Assembly: GCF_001908205.1 (NCBI RefSeq)
Contig: NZ_LGHL01000178.1
Coordinates: 1 to 34,488, forward strand
Origin: Bradyrhizobium sp. NAS80.1
GTDB taxonomy: Bacteria > Pseudomonadota > Alphaproteobacteria > Rhizobiales > Xanthobacteraceae
Reading direction: 5' to 3'
DNA length: 34,488 nucleotides
The notes beneath the pieces were generated by a model. It was not told where the DNA came from. It made no database searches and saw only the letters and a list, made by a program, of their open reading frames with translations. Numbering within the stretch: the stretch's first letter is position 1; each line of letters starts with the position of its first letter. Below are positions 24,403 to 33,771 of this stretch, piece after piece. Position numbers and translations under genes: made by a program.

Positions 24403-27400
24403 ATGGGCGTCTCCGAACCCTTCATCCGCCGGCCGATCGCGACCTCGCTACTCGGTATCGCGCTGCTGATCGGCGGCGCGCTCGGCTATTTCTCGCTGCC
24501 GGTCTCGGCGCTGCCGCAGGTCGATTTCCCGACCGTGCAGGTGACGACGCAGTTACCCGGCGCGAGCCCGGACGTGATCGCCTCGCTGATCACAGCGCCG
24601 CTGGAGCGTCAGCTCGGCCAGATCCCGTCGCTGTCGGCGATGAATTCGACCAGCTCGTTCGGCGTCAGCCAGATCTCGCTCCAGTTCGATCTCAACCGCG
24701 ACATCGACGGCGCAACCCAGGACGTGCAGGCCGCGATCAACGCGGCAGCCGGCGTGCTGCCCAAGACCCTGCCTTATCCGCCGACCTACGCCAAGGTGAA
24801 CCCGGCGGACGCGCCGGTGATGACCTTGGCGCTGCGCTCCGACACGATCTCGCTGCGGGCGATGAGCGACATCGCCGACACGCTTCTGGCGCAGCGGCTG
24901 AGCCAGATTTCCGGCGTCGGACGCGTCTCCGTGCTCGGCGGGTTGAAGCCGGCGGTTCGTATCCAGGCCGACCTTTCGCGGCTGGCGGCCTACGGCATCG
25001 CCATGGAGGACCTGCGTGCCGCGATCGCCAACGCCAACGTCTCCGGGCCGAAGGGATCGCTGGACGGCGCGCAGCAATCCTACATCATCGCGGCCAACGA
25101 CCAGATTGCGGTCGCCGAGGCGTACAAGCCGATCATCATTGCCTATCGCAACGGCTCGCCGGTCACGATTGCCGACGTTGCGCAGATCGTCGATGGCCTG
25201 GAGAATGACCGTACCGGCGGCTGGTACCAGGGCACGCCGGCCGTCATCATCGACATCCAGCGCCAGCCCGGCGCCAATGTGATCGACGTCGTCAAACAGA
25301 TCCGGGCGGAAATCCCTAAAGTCCAGCGCGCCATTCCCGCCGGCGTGAACCTGACCATCGTCTCCGACCGTACCGTGACAATCCGCGCCTCCGTCCGCGA
25401 CGTGCAGTTCACGCTGATCCTCAGCGTCGTGCTGGTGACGCTGGTGGTGCTGTTGTTCCTGCGCTCGCTGCGGGCCACGCTGATAGCCGGCGTGGCGCTG
25501 CCGTTGTCGCTGATCACGAGCTTCGGCATCATGTATTTTGCCGGCTTCAGCCTCGACAATCTGTCGCTGATGGCGCTCACGATTGGCACCGGCTTCGTCG
25601 TCGACGACGCCATCGTCATGATCGAGAACATCGTCCGCCACATGGAGAACGGCGACGGCGCGATGGAGGCCTCGCTGAGGGGCGCCAGCGAAATCGGCTT
25701 CACCGTGATCTCGCTGACGGTGTCGCTGATCGCGGTCTTCATCCCGCTGCTGTTCATGTCGGGCCTCGTGGGGCGGATGTTCCGTGAATTCGCGCTGACG
25801 CTGACCATCGCGGTCGTGACTTCGGCGGTGGTCTCGCTGACGCTGACGCCGATGATGTGCTCGCGGCTGCTCAAGCACGCCCACGAGGAGCTTGCCGTGC
25901 CGGGGCTGGCTGCGATCAGCCGCTTGATCGACCGCTCCGTCGAGTTCTATCACCGGACGCTGCTCTGGGTGCTGGAGCGCCAGCGCGCCACGCTGCTCGT
26001 CACCTTCGCCACGCTGATTGCGACCCTGGTTCTCTACGTCGTCGCGCCAAAAGGCTTCCTGCCGCTCCAGGACACGGCCTCGATCACAGCGGTGACGGAA
26101 GCCGGACCGGACGTGTCGTTCGCGGAGATGCAGAAGCGGCAGGCTGAGGCTGCCGACGCCATCAAGGCCGATCCCGACGTGGTCGGCGTGGTCTCGGTGA
26201 TCGGCGCAGGCTCGGTCAACCCGACCACCAATGTCGGCCGTCTCGTGATGACGCTGAAGCCGCGCGGCGAGCGGCGCGACGATGTCGCCGCGGTCGTGAC
26301 CCGCCTGAAGGAGAGGGTGGCCGGCATCCCCGGCATGACCGTCTATTTCCAGCCGGTTCAGGACGTGCAGATATCGACCCAGTCGAGCCGTTCGCAATAC
26401 CAGTACACGCTGACCGGCACTGATGCGACGCTGGTGTCGGAATGGGCGCGCAAGCTGGTTGCGGAGATGCGCCGGGATCCCCTGTTCCGGGACGTCTCGT
26501 CCGAGGCGCAGGAAGGCGGCTTGCGGGCACAGCTCGACGTCGACCGCACCCGCGCTGGCCAGCTTGGCGTCAGCCTCCAGGCCATCACCGATACGCTCAA
26601 CGACGCCTTCGCGCAGCGCCAGATCTCGACCATCTACGGCCAGGCCAACCAGTACCGCGTCGTGCTGGAGGCACTGCCGATGTACCAGCGCGATCCTTCG
26701 ATCCTGTCGAAGCTCTATCTGCCGGGCGGGGCGGGCGCGATCGCCGGCGGGCCAAACGCGCAGGTGCCGCTGTCCGCCGTGGCGACGCTGACCCGCACCA
26801 CCGCGCCGCTCGCGATCTCGCACCAGGCGCAATTCCCGGCGATCTCGCTCAGCTTCAATCTCGCGCCGGGCGCGGCGCTGGGCGATGCGGTCGCGGCGGT
26901 CAAGACGATCGAGACGCGCATCGGAATGCCCAACAGCATTGTCGGCGTTTATGCAGGCGACGCCGCCGAATTCGCCAAGGCGCTGGCCGGCCAGCCCTGG
27001 CTGCTGCTTGCGGCCGTGATCACGATCTACATCGTGCTGGGCGTGCTCTATGAGAGCTACATCCACCCGATCACCATCCTCTCGACGCTGCCGTCGGCCG
27101 GTGTCGGCGCGATCCTGGCGCTGGTCCTGTTCGGGCAGGACCTCTCGGTGATCGGCCTGATCGGCATCATCCTCCTGATGGGCATCGTCAAGAAGAACGC
27201 GATCATGATGATCGACTTCGCGCTCGAAGCCGAGCGCGGGCAGGAGATGTCGGCCAACGATGCAATCGTGCAGGCCTGCCTGCTGCGCTTCCGCCCGATC
27301 ATGATGACGACGCTGGCGGCGCTGTTCGGCGCGCTACCGCTCGCGATCGAAAGCGGCACCGGCGCCGAGCTGCGCTTTCCGCTCGGCATCTCCATCATCG

Positions 27401-27552
27401 GCGGCCTGCTGCTCAGCCAGCTCTTGACGCTCTACACGACGCCCGTGATCTATCTGGCGCTCGACCGCATCAACCGCCGCCTCGAGCAGGCCTTGCCGCC
27501 GGCTGAATCCGGCGGCCCGCCTGTCGCGGGCGCGACCGAGGGGATGCAGTGA
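24403..27552 (+). CDS. RND multidrug efflux pump, inner-membrane subunit 1 (MdtB/MdtC-like)
   Basis: A 1049-residue proton-driven pump of the HAE-1 family with the standard plan of 12 helices and two large periplasmic loops. The N-terminus MGVSEPFIRRPIATSLLGIA is typical of MdtB/MdtC. The helix-4 proton-relay pair is Asp401-Asp402 in GTGFVVDDAIVMIEN, and the helix-10 lysine lies in GIVKKNAIMMIDFALEAERG. Both are intact, so the pump should be functional. It begins 36 nt after the adaptor gene and ends in the TGATG overlap with the second pump. The second subunit is similar but distinct, which suggests a mixed trimer as for E. coli MdtBC. A simple duplication giving two homotrimers is possible. 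Confidence 0.94.
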   Translation: MGVSEPFIRRPIATSLLGIALLIGGALGYFSLPVSALPQVDFPTVQVTTQLPGASPDVIASLITAPLERQLGQIPSLSAMNSTSSFGVSQISLQFDLNRDIDGATQDVQAAINAAAGVLPKTLPYPPTYAKVNPADAPVMTLALRSDTISLRAMSDIADTLLAQRLSQISGVGRVSVLGGLKPAVRIQADLSRLAAYGIAMEDLRAAIANANVSGPKGSLDGAQQSYIIAANDQIAVAEAYKPIIIAYRNGSPVTIADVAQIVDGLENDRTGGWYQGTPAVIIDIQRQPGANVIDVVKQIRAEIPKVQRAIPAGVNLTIVSDRTVTIRASVRDVQFTLILSVVLVTLVVLLFLRSLRATLIAGVALPLSLITSFGIMYFAGFSLDNLSLMALTIGTGFVVDDAIVMIENIVRHMENGDGAMEASLRGASEIGFTVISLTVSLIAVFIPLLFMSGLVGRMFREFALTLTIAVVTSAVVSLTLTPMMCSRLLKHAHEELAVPGLAAISRLIDRSVEFYHRTLLWVLERQRATLLVTFATLIATLVLYVVAPKGFLPLQDTASITAVTEAGPDVSFAEMQKRQAEAADAIKADPDVVGVVSVIGAGSVNPTTNVGRLVMTLKPRGERRDDVAAVVTRLKERVAGIPGMTVYFQPVQDVQISTQSSRSQYQYTLTGTDATLVSEWARKLVAEMRRDPLFRDVSSEAQEGGLRAQLDVDRTRAGQLGVSLQAITDTLNDAFAQRQISTIYGQANQYRVVLEALPMYQRDPSILSKLYLPGGAGAIAGGPNAQVPLSAVATLTRTTAPLAISHQAQFPAISLSFNLAPGAALGDAVAAVKTIETRIGMPNSIVGVYAGDAAEFAKALAGQPWLLLAAVITIYIVLGVLYESYIHPITILSTLPSAGVGAILALVLFGQDLSVIGLIGIILLMGIVKKNAIMMIDFALEAERGQEMSANDAIVQACLLRFRPIMMTTLAALFGALPLAIESGTGAELRFPLGISIIGGLLLSQLLTLYTTPVIYLALDRINRRLEQALPPAESGGPPVAGATEGMQ

Positions 27553-30500
27553 TGGCATCGATCTCGGAGCCCTTCATCCGCCGTCCGGTCGCGACCACAC
27601 TGCTGTCGATCGGGTTGTTCCTGCTGGGTGTCGTGGCCTACGAGTTCCTCCCCGTCGCCTCGGTCCCGAACGTCGACTTTCCCGCCATCTTCGTCACCGC
27701 GAACCGGCCGGGCGCCGATCCCTCCGTGATGGCCGCGACGGTCGCTTCGCCGCTCGAACGGCGCCTGGGTGAGATCGCCGGCATCAACCAGATCACCTCG
27801 ACGAGCGCGCTCGGCGTCTCCAACATCCAGCTCCAGTTCGATATCGGCCGCAACATCGACAAGGCGGCCCGCGACGTCCAGGCGGCGATCAATGCCGCGC
27901 TGGTCGACCTGCCGAGTGATCTGCCGACGCTGCCGAGATTCCGGAAAGCGAACACCGCCGGCGCCCCCGTCTTCGTCCTGGCGCTGACCTCGAAGACCCT
28001 ATCCGCCAGCGCGATCTACGACGTCGCCGATACGGTCCTTGCACAGCGCATTTCGCAGGTGCCTGGTGTTGGTGACGTGACGGTAAGCGGCGCCGACCAG
28101 CCGGCTGTGCGGGTGCAACTCAACCCCGTCGCGCTGTCCAACGCCGGCATTGCCACCGACGACGTGCGGACCGCGATCATCAACGCCAACCCGCTCGGTC
28201 CGGTCGGCATCTTCAACGGTGAGCGCCAGAGCGAGACGCTGTCGCTGAACCGGCAGATGCGCACCGCGAAAGAGTTCCGCGACATCGTCATCAAGAGCTC
28301 CGGCGGCAATTTCGTGCGGCTCTCCGACGTCGCCGACATCGAGGACTCTGTCCGCAACGCCCGCTCGATCGCCTGGTTCAACAAGCAGCCGGCCGTGCTG
28401 ATCCAGATCACCAAGCAGGGCGATGCCAACGTCATCGACACCGTCGACAGGGTGAAAGCGCTGATCCCGAACCTGAGGCAGTGGATCCCGGCCGGCGTCG
28501 ACGTCTCCACCCTGGTCGACCGCACCAGCACGATCCGCGCCAGCGTGCTGGACATGCAGTGGACGCTGCTGGCGACCGCTTTCCTTGTGATGGTCGTGGT
28601 GTTCGTGTTCCTGCGGCGGCTGACGCCGACGATCGCGGCCGGCATCTCGGTGCCGCTGGCGCTGGCCGGGACCTGCGCGGGCATGTGGGTGGCCGGTTTC
28701 TCGATCGACAACCTGTCGCTGATGGCGCTCGCGATCTCGGTCGGCTTCGTCGTCGACGACGCCATCGTCATGATCGAGAACATGTACCGCAATCTCGAGC
28801 ATGGCCTGCGGCCGTTTCAGGCGGCCCTCGACGGCGCCCGGCAGATCGGCTTCACCGTGGTCTCGATCAGCCTGTCGCTGATCGCAGCCTTCACGCCACT
28901 GATCTTCATGGACGGCATCGTCGGGCGCCTGCTGCGCGAATTCTCGCTGACGCTGACCTTCGCGATCGTGGTCTCGACCCTGGTGTCGCTGACGGTCACG
29001 CCGATGATATGCGCCCATTACATCCGGGAGACCACCTCGGGGACTGCGACACTGTTCGACCGCGTCATCGAAGGCTCGCTGTCGCGCATCGTCGCCTTCT
29101 ACACCCGCACCCTGCGCACCGTGCTGGAATTTCCGCTGCTGACGCTGCTGGTGTTCTTCGCAACCATCGGCCTCACCGTGACGCTCTACATCAAGATCCC
29201 CAAGGGCTATTTCCCGACCGACGATACCGGCTTCGTCATCGGCGCGACGCGCGCCTCGGCCGACATCTCGTTCCAGTCGATGCTCAGCCTGCAGCGGCGG
29301 CTTGCCGACATCGTGATGCAGGATCCGGCCGTTGCCGGCATCGGCTCGACGGTCGGCAGCGGAGGCGGGCCGGGGGCTGCGACCTCGAACCGCGGCACCA
29401 TGTTCATCAGCCTGAAGCCGCCGGAAGAACGCGACCACGTCTCGACGCAAGTCGTGATCGACCGTCTCAGGCGTGCTCTATTCCCGGTGCCCGGCATCCG
29501 CCTCTTCATGTTCGCCGCCCAGGACGTGCGCGCGGGCGGACGGCAGAGCGACTCCGATTACCAGTACACGCTCTCCAGCACCGACCTTGACCTGCTCCAG
29601 AAGTGGGCCCCGATCGTGGCCAAGCGCATGGAGACGGTCGAAGGCATCACCGACATTTCCAGCGACCGCGACCCCGGCGGACTTCAGCTTACCCTCTCGA
29701 TCGACCGCCAAAAGGCCTCGGCGCTCGGCGTCCGGGTGCAGGACATCGACAACGCCTTGAACAACGCGTTCTCGCAGCGGCAGATCTCGATCATCTACAC
29801 CCAGCGCAACCAGTACATGACCGTGCTGGAAATCGACCCGAAATTCCAGGTCGATCCGTCCAATCTCGAACGGATCTATGTCGCCGGCGCGGGCGACACG
29901 CAGGTGCCGCTGTCGGCCGTTGTGCACGCGACGCGCGGGCTCGCCGCGCTCGCGGTCTATCATTCGCAATCGTTTCCTTCGACGACGGTCTCGTTCAACC
30001 TCTTGCCGAACGTGCCGCTCCAGGTCGCCACCCAGAACATCCAGCGCGCGGTCGAGGAGTTGCATATGCCGGAAGGCATTCGCGGCAGTTTCGACGGCAA
30101 TGCCGGGGATTTCGCCAGGACCAGCGGCCGCCAGCCGCTCCTGATCCTCGGCGCACTGGTCGCGATGTATATCGTGCTGGGCGTGCTCTATGAGAGTCTC
30201 GCCCATCCGCTCACGATCATCTCAACGCTGCCCTCGGCCGGCCTCGGCGCGTTGCTCGCGCTGCAGATCACCAACACGCCGCTGACGGTGATCGCCTTCG
30301 TCGGCATCATCCTGTTGATCGGCATCGTCAAGAAGAACGGCATCATGATGGTGGACTTCGCGCTCGATGCCGAGCGCCAGCGCGGCCTGTCCTCGGCAGA
30401 GGCGATCTTCGAGGCCTGTCAGGTGCGCTTCCGTCCCATCCTGATGACGACCATGGCAGCGCTGTTCGCGGGCATTCCCTTGGTCATCGCAACCGGGCCG

Positions 30501-30656
30501 GGCACTGAGCTGCGGCGCCCGCTCGGCATCACCATCATCGGTGGCCTGCTCGTCTCGCAGATCCTGACGCTCTACACGACGCCGGTGATCTACCTGCTGA
30601 TCGACCGGCTGCGGCGGCGCTCCGAGCCGCGCCCGCTCGCCGCGCCGGCGGAATAG
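27552..30656 (+). CDS. RND multidrug efflux pump, inner-membrane subunit 2 (MdtB/MdtC-like)
   Basis: A 1034-residue HAE-1 pump. I chose ATG 27552, which shares one base with the preceding TGA; a GTG at 27549 is directly in frame before it. The N-terminus MASISEPFIRRPVATTLLSI resembles the first pump. The helix-4 proton-relay pair is Asp402-Asp403 in SVGFVVDDAIVMIENMYRN, and the helix-10 segment LIGIVKKNGIMMVDFALDAER is intact. Periplasmic porter motifs such as NAFSQRQISIIYTQRNQYMT match the family. Stop-start coupling with subunit 1 argues for equal production and a heterotrimer. The tRNA-modification gene follows closely on the same strand with no terminator between. Confidence 0.94.
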   Translation: MASISEPFIRRPVATTLLSIGLFLLGVVAYEFLPVASVPNVDFPAIFVTANRPGADPSVMAATVASPLERRLGEIAGINQITSTSALGVSNIQLQFDIGRNIDKAARDVQAAINAALVDLPSDLPTLPRFRKANTAGAPVFVLALTSKTLSASAIYDVADTVLAQRISQVPGVGDVTVSGADQPAVRVQLNPVALSNAGIATDDVRTAIINANPLGPVGIFNGERQSETLSLNRQMRTAKEFRDIVIKSSGGNFVRLSDVADIEDSVRNARSIAWFNKQPAVLIQITKQGDANVIDTVDRVKALIPNLRQWIPAGVDVSTLVDRTSTIRASVLDMQWTLLATAFLVMVVVFVFLRRLTPTIAAGISVPLALAGTCAGMWVAGFSIDNLSLMALAISVGFVVDDAIVMIENMYRNLEHGLRPFQAALDGARQIGFTVVSISLSLIAAFTPLIFMDGIVGRLLREFSLTLTFAIVVSTLVSLTVTPMICAHYIRETTSGTATLFDRVIEGSLSRIVAFYTRTLRTVLEFPLLTLLVFFATIGLTVTLYIKIPKGYFPTDDTGFVIGATRASADISFQSMLSLQRRLADIVMQDPAVAGIGSTVGSGGGPGAATSNRGTMFISLKPPEERDHVSTQVVIDRLRRALFPVPGIRLFMFAAQDVRAGGRQSDSDYQYTLSSTDLDLLQKWAPIVAKRMETVEGITDISSDRDPGGLQLTLSIDRQKASALGVRVQDIDNALNNAFSQRQISIIYTQRNQYMTVLEIDPKFQVDPSNLERIYVAGAGDTQVPLSAVVHATRGLAALAVYHSQSFPSTTVSFNLLPNVPLQVATQNIQRAVEELHMPEGIRGSFDGNAGDFARTSGRQPLLILGALVAMYIVLGVLYESLAHPLTIISTLPSAGLGALLALQITNTPLTVIAFVGIILLIGIVKKNGIMMVDFALDAERQRGLSSAEAIFEACQVRFRPILMTTMAALFAGIPLVIATGPGTELRRPLGITIIGGLLVSQILTLYTTPVIYLLIDRLRRRSEPRPLAAPAE

Positions 30657-30693
30657 GTTGTTGAAGCGCCGCTTCGAGCGTATAGCGGCGCCC

Positions 30694-31434
30694 ATGTCGA
30701 ACCCGCCAGACACGACCGCCGCGCCGGCCGAGCCGATCCCCGAATGCCCGCACTGCCAGAAGCCGATGCCGCTGTGCATCTGCGACAGTGTCACGTCCAT
30801 TGAAAATCGCCTCGGGCTTCTGATCCTCCAGCATCCGCAGGAGCAGGACAGGGCGCTCGGCACCGCGCGGCTGCTGGCGAGGCATTTCTCCGATGCCACC
30901 GTGCGCGTCGGCCTGTCCTGGCCGAGCCTGTCCAAGGCGCTGGGCCGGCCGGTCGAGAACGCCGCGCGCTGGGCCGTGCTGTATCTCGGCTCGGCGCGCG
31001 CCGCCGATCTCGAGGCCGAGGGCGAGATCGTCGCGCTGACCCGCAAGGGCGAGGTCGCGGAGAACCAACGTGCCATCCTGAACAAGATCGAGGGCGTGGT
31101 GCTGCTCGATGGCACCTGGAGCCAGGCCAAGGCACTGTGGTGGCGCAATCCCTGGATGCTGAAATGCCAGCGCGTGATCCTCAACCCGGCGCACCCCTCG
31201 CGTTATGGGCGCCTCCGCCGCGAGCCGCGCCGCGACGGTCTCTCAACCATTGAGGCGGCCGCATCGATCCTGGCCGGCCTCGAGCGGCGCCCCGACATCG
31301 CCGAGACGCTGCATGCCAGTTTTGAACGGATGCTGGCGCGCTATCGCGAGGTTCAAGCCGAGATGCCGGAACTGGCTCCGAAGCCGGCGGCGAAGGACCG
31401 CCGGCGTGGTGTTCGGCGCAGCAAACGAAGCTGA
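30694..31434 (+). CDS. DTW-domain tRNA-uridine aminocarboxypropyltransferase
   Basis: A 246-residue protein of the DTW family, like E. coli TapT (YfiP), which transfers the aminocarboxypropyl group of S-adenosylmethionine to uridine-47 of tRNA. The zinc-like cysteine cluster CPHCQKPMPLCIC (Cys18, 21, 28, 30) opens the protein, and the signature LLDGTWSQAKAL (DGTW at residues 139-142) is intact. I chose ATG 30694; the frame is open from TTG 30658. The C-terminus is a basic tail (KDRRRGVRRSKRS). It begins 37 nt after the pump operon and may be read through from it, although there is no obvious functional link. It converges with the acyltransferase gene across a 62-bp gap in which I see no clear terminator. 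Confidence 0.88.
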   Translation: MSNPPDTTAAPAEPIPECPHCQKPMPLCICDSVTSIENRLGLLILQHPQEQDRALGTARLLARHFSDATVRVGLSWPSLSKALGRPVENAARWAVLYLGSARAADLEAEGEIVALTRKGEVAENQRAILNKIEGVVLLDGTWSQAKALWWRNPWMLKCQRVILNPAHPSRYGRLRREPRRDGLSTIEAAASILAGLERRPDIAETLHASFERMLARYREVQAEMPELAPKPAAKDRRRGVRRSKRS

Positions 31435-31496
31435 CTTCAGCCCAACTCATCCGTACGATTGATTGCCAGCGCGGAGAGGCCGGATGCTGCCACTCG

Positions 31497-33377
31497 TTAT
31501 TGCCTCCCGTTCTGATCCGTTACCCTCGGCGTTAAGGCCACGTCATTGTTGATCGAATTGACAAGAAAAATGGAAGCACTTGCGCTGAGATGCACGCCGT
31601 CCAGAGCCGAGAGCCCCTTTTCATCGGTTTTGGTCAGGCAGCCATCGGCATTGCAGAGCCGATCCCACGCCGAAGCGTACTCGACGTTCTGTTGTGTGAA
31701 GAACTGTTTGGCGGAGCGTTCGTCCCACAGATTCTTGACTTGAGTGTTGGATCGCTCCGGAAGTCGGTCTCGGTGAGAGATGTAGTAACTGAGAAACTGT
31801 TCGGGCAAGCCGCGCTTCCATAGGGGGGCAGGGCCGATCACAACGACACGCGTGCGAATGCCTTTCAGAGCTGCCAACGTTGCGGTCCAACCTTCCTTCT
31901 CGGCCTCGTCAAGCGGGCCGAAGCCGGCAAGCAATACGACGTCCGGGTGCGCCTGTTCGATCAGCGCCAAAACACGCCGATTGTTGGCTTCGCAGCTTGG
32001 AGGCACGCCAGCCAGCAACGGCTGGCAGCTACTGGCTGTCAACTGCGTCAGCCCGAAGGGCGATCGGCTTTGCATGTCCCGCAATCCCGGCATAAGCGCG
32101 CCGGCCGTCGAGTCGCCCCACACCGCGACCAGCGGTCGGCGGCTTTCGATGCAGCTTTCCGCGAATTGAGTTTGTGACGCCAGATTCAGGAGGCACTCGT
32201 CCACCCGCCACGCGGCGGGTCGCTCGCTGTCAGCTATCAGCAAGTCGGCTGGAAAGCGGTTTGGGAAACCGCCCGCGCCTGTGATGATCGCCCCCACAAC
32301 AGCGATCGCGGCAAGTCCGGCTGTCAAGGTGATGACGTGTGTGCGTGACGCGCGCTTTGATCGAATCGGGAGCTCGACAAATCGGAACGTTGTGGCCGCG
32401 AGCACGTAGGCGATCACGACAGCTGCGCCGCGCTCAAGGGGCGTCAGCGGCATGAATTTCGCGGCGGCCGCCAGCACGAGGACCGGCCAATGCCATAGAT
32501 ACAGTGGATAGCTGATGAGGCCTGTGAAGACTGCCGCGCGGTTGGAGAGAACGAAAGCGGCGAAGCGGCTTTGCGCTCCAGCAGTCACGATCAGCGCAGC
32601 GCCAGTGACGGGCACTGCCGCGCGCCAGCTTGGGTATTGGACGGTTTGATCGAACAGAAAAGAGCTGGCCGTGATCAGAGCAAGCCCAGTTCCGAAAAGG
32701 AAGCTGGGGATGGGCAGTCTCTTCATTGCCGGCGCGCGACGGTCGAGCCACGCCAAGGCAGCCCCCGCCATCAGTTCCCATGCGCGGGTAGCAGGCAGAT
32801 AAAAATCAAACTCGCGATGATCGGCGAGCACCACCGAGAGCAGGAAAGAGGCCCCTCCAATTAGCAGGATTGCGACGAACCATTGTCGCGGCTTCGCCAA
32901 CACCAGCGCCAGGAGCGGCCAGACGATGTAGAATTGCTCCTCGACGCCGAGGGACCAGAGGTGCAGAAGCGGGAATGAACTCGCGTCGGGGCTGAAATAA
33001 CCGGATTGGAGCCAAAAGAAGAAATTGGCGCAGAAGAGCGAGCTAGCCAGAACCTGTTGGCCGAAATGCGCAAAGGCACTTGGCAGAAGGATAAGCCACG
33101 AAGCTGCGACGGTTATAGCCGTTACCAGAAGCAGCGCTGGAACGATACGCCGGACACGTCGGGTGTAGAAGTCAGTGAGCGTAAAGGAGCCGTCGCTGAC
33201 TTGGTCGAAGATAATTCCCGAGATCAGGAAGCCAGAGATAACAAAGAAGACGTCTACGCCGATGAATCCGCCCGGGACGATCTCGGGGAATGCGTGAAAG
33301 AGCACCACCGCCATCACGGCGACGGCCCGGAGCCCGTCAATGTGCGGGCGATAATATGTCGCCGTCGAGTTAATCAT
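31497..33377 (-). CDS. Membrane O-acyltransferase with C-terminal SGNH domain (OafA type)
   Basis: A 626-residue protein. The N-terminal ~375 residues form the acyltransferase-3 domain of about ten helices: YYRPHIDGLRAVAVMAVVLF with the catalytic-type His12, FIGVDVFFVISGFLISGII, and SLGVEEQFYIVWPLLALVL. The C-terminal domain is a periplasmic SGNH hydrolase fold with the serine block VAVWGDSTAG (Ser423) and DGVH (Asp593-His596). Such proteins O-acetylate LPS O-antigen, exopolysaccharide or peptidoglycan. I chose ATG 33377 because the family usually begins just before RPHIDGLRA; a GTG at 33431 is an alternative. Codon use looks less G+C-biased than in neighbouring genes, and the region beyond its start is decayed, so it may have been acquired horizontally. 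The acceptor is unknown. Confidence 0.88.
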   Translation of the reverse strand: MINSTATYYRPHIDGLRAVAVMAVVLFHAFPEIVPGGFIGVDVFFVISGFLISGIIFDQVSDGSFTLTDFYTRRVRRIVPALLLVTAITVAASWLILLPSAFAHFGQQVLASSLFCANFFFWLQSGYFSPDASSFPLLHLWSLGVEEQFYIVWPLLALVLAKPRQWFVAILLIGGASFLLSVVLADHREFDFYLPATRAWELMAGAALAWLDRRAPAMKRLPIPSFLFGTGLALITASSFLFDQTVQYPSWRAAVPVTGAALIVTAGAQSRFAAFVLSNRAAVFTGLISYPLYLWHWPVLVLAAAAKFMPLTPLERGAAVVIAYVLAATTFRFVELPIRSKRASRTHVITLTAGLAAIAVVGAIITGAGGFPNRFPADLLIADSERPAAWRVDECLLNLASQTQFAESCIESRRPLVAVWGDSTAGALMPGLRDMQSRSPFGLTQLTASSCQPLLAGVPPSCEANNRRVLALIEQAHPDVVLLAGFGPLDEAEKEGWTATLAALKGIRTRVVVIGPAPLWKRGLPEQFLSYYISHRDRLPERSNTQVKNLWDERSAKQFFTQQNVEYASAWDRLCNADGCLTKTDEKGLSALDGVHLSASASIFLVNSINNDVALTPRVTDQNGRQ

Positions 33378-33721
33378 TGGATTATTCGAGGCAGTCTCCC
33401 GGCTGTGCGACAGCGCTGTTGCGCGTACCACGCAAGTTCACAGTCAGCAACAATTTGAGATGTTTAGAAATGCGGCCACATCTGCGCAGGTCATCAAAAC
33501 GGCGCTGGGCCTGATCGGCAAATGATCGAATCCCGGCAAGCCGGAACCACGCCGAGCTATTGCCAGTCGTGGGTGTGGGCAACGCCGCTAGGCTTCCCGA
33601 GGAGCTATTTCGGTTGCGGGTCGACCTACCGAAAGCTGAATCATATTCGGATTAATGCCGCCTACGCTTGAGAGTTGTTCATGCATCACGCGAGGGGCGG
33701 CTGATTTCCGACATGCCAGAT

Positions 33722-33762
33722 TGACACGTCAGGCTCCACGGTGTGACGCAAATGTCACGTCA
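33722..33762. promoter_or_regulatory. Possible operator: repeated TGACACGTCA-type sites and a GTGAC palindrome
   Basis: TGACACGTCA (33722-33731) recurs as TGTCACGTCA (33753-33762), 31 bp apart, about three helical turns. The second copy overlaps a perfect palindrome GTGAC-N6-GTCAC (33743-33758). The spacer rules out a standard CRP/FNR site (N6 between TGTGA and TCACA would be needed; here it is N8). It lies just before the autotransporter relic and may be its former control region. The rest of 33432-33771 shows no gene. Confidence 0.3.
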
Positions 33763-33771
33763 GCGCAGTAA

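Noticed and set aside
24553..27066. An 837-codon open frame opposite the first RND pump
   Set aside because: The composition is low-complexity Arg/Asp/Gln/His and it lies wholly antisense to a well-conserved pump; the same applies to 27999-29450 opposite the second pump.
33742..33759. A CRP/FNR-type binding site
   Set aside because: The TGTGA and TCACG half-sites are separated by 8 bases, not 6, so the standard site does not fit.
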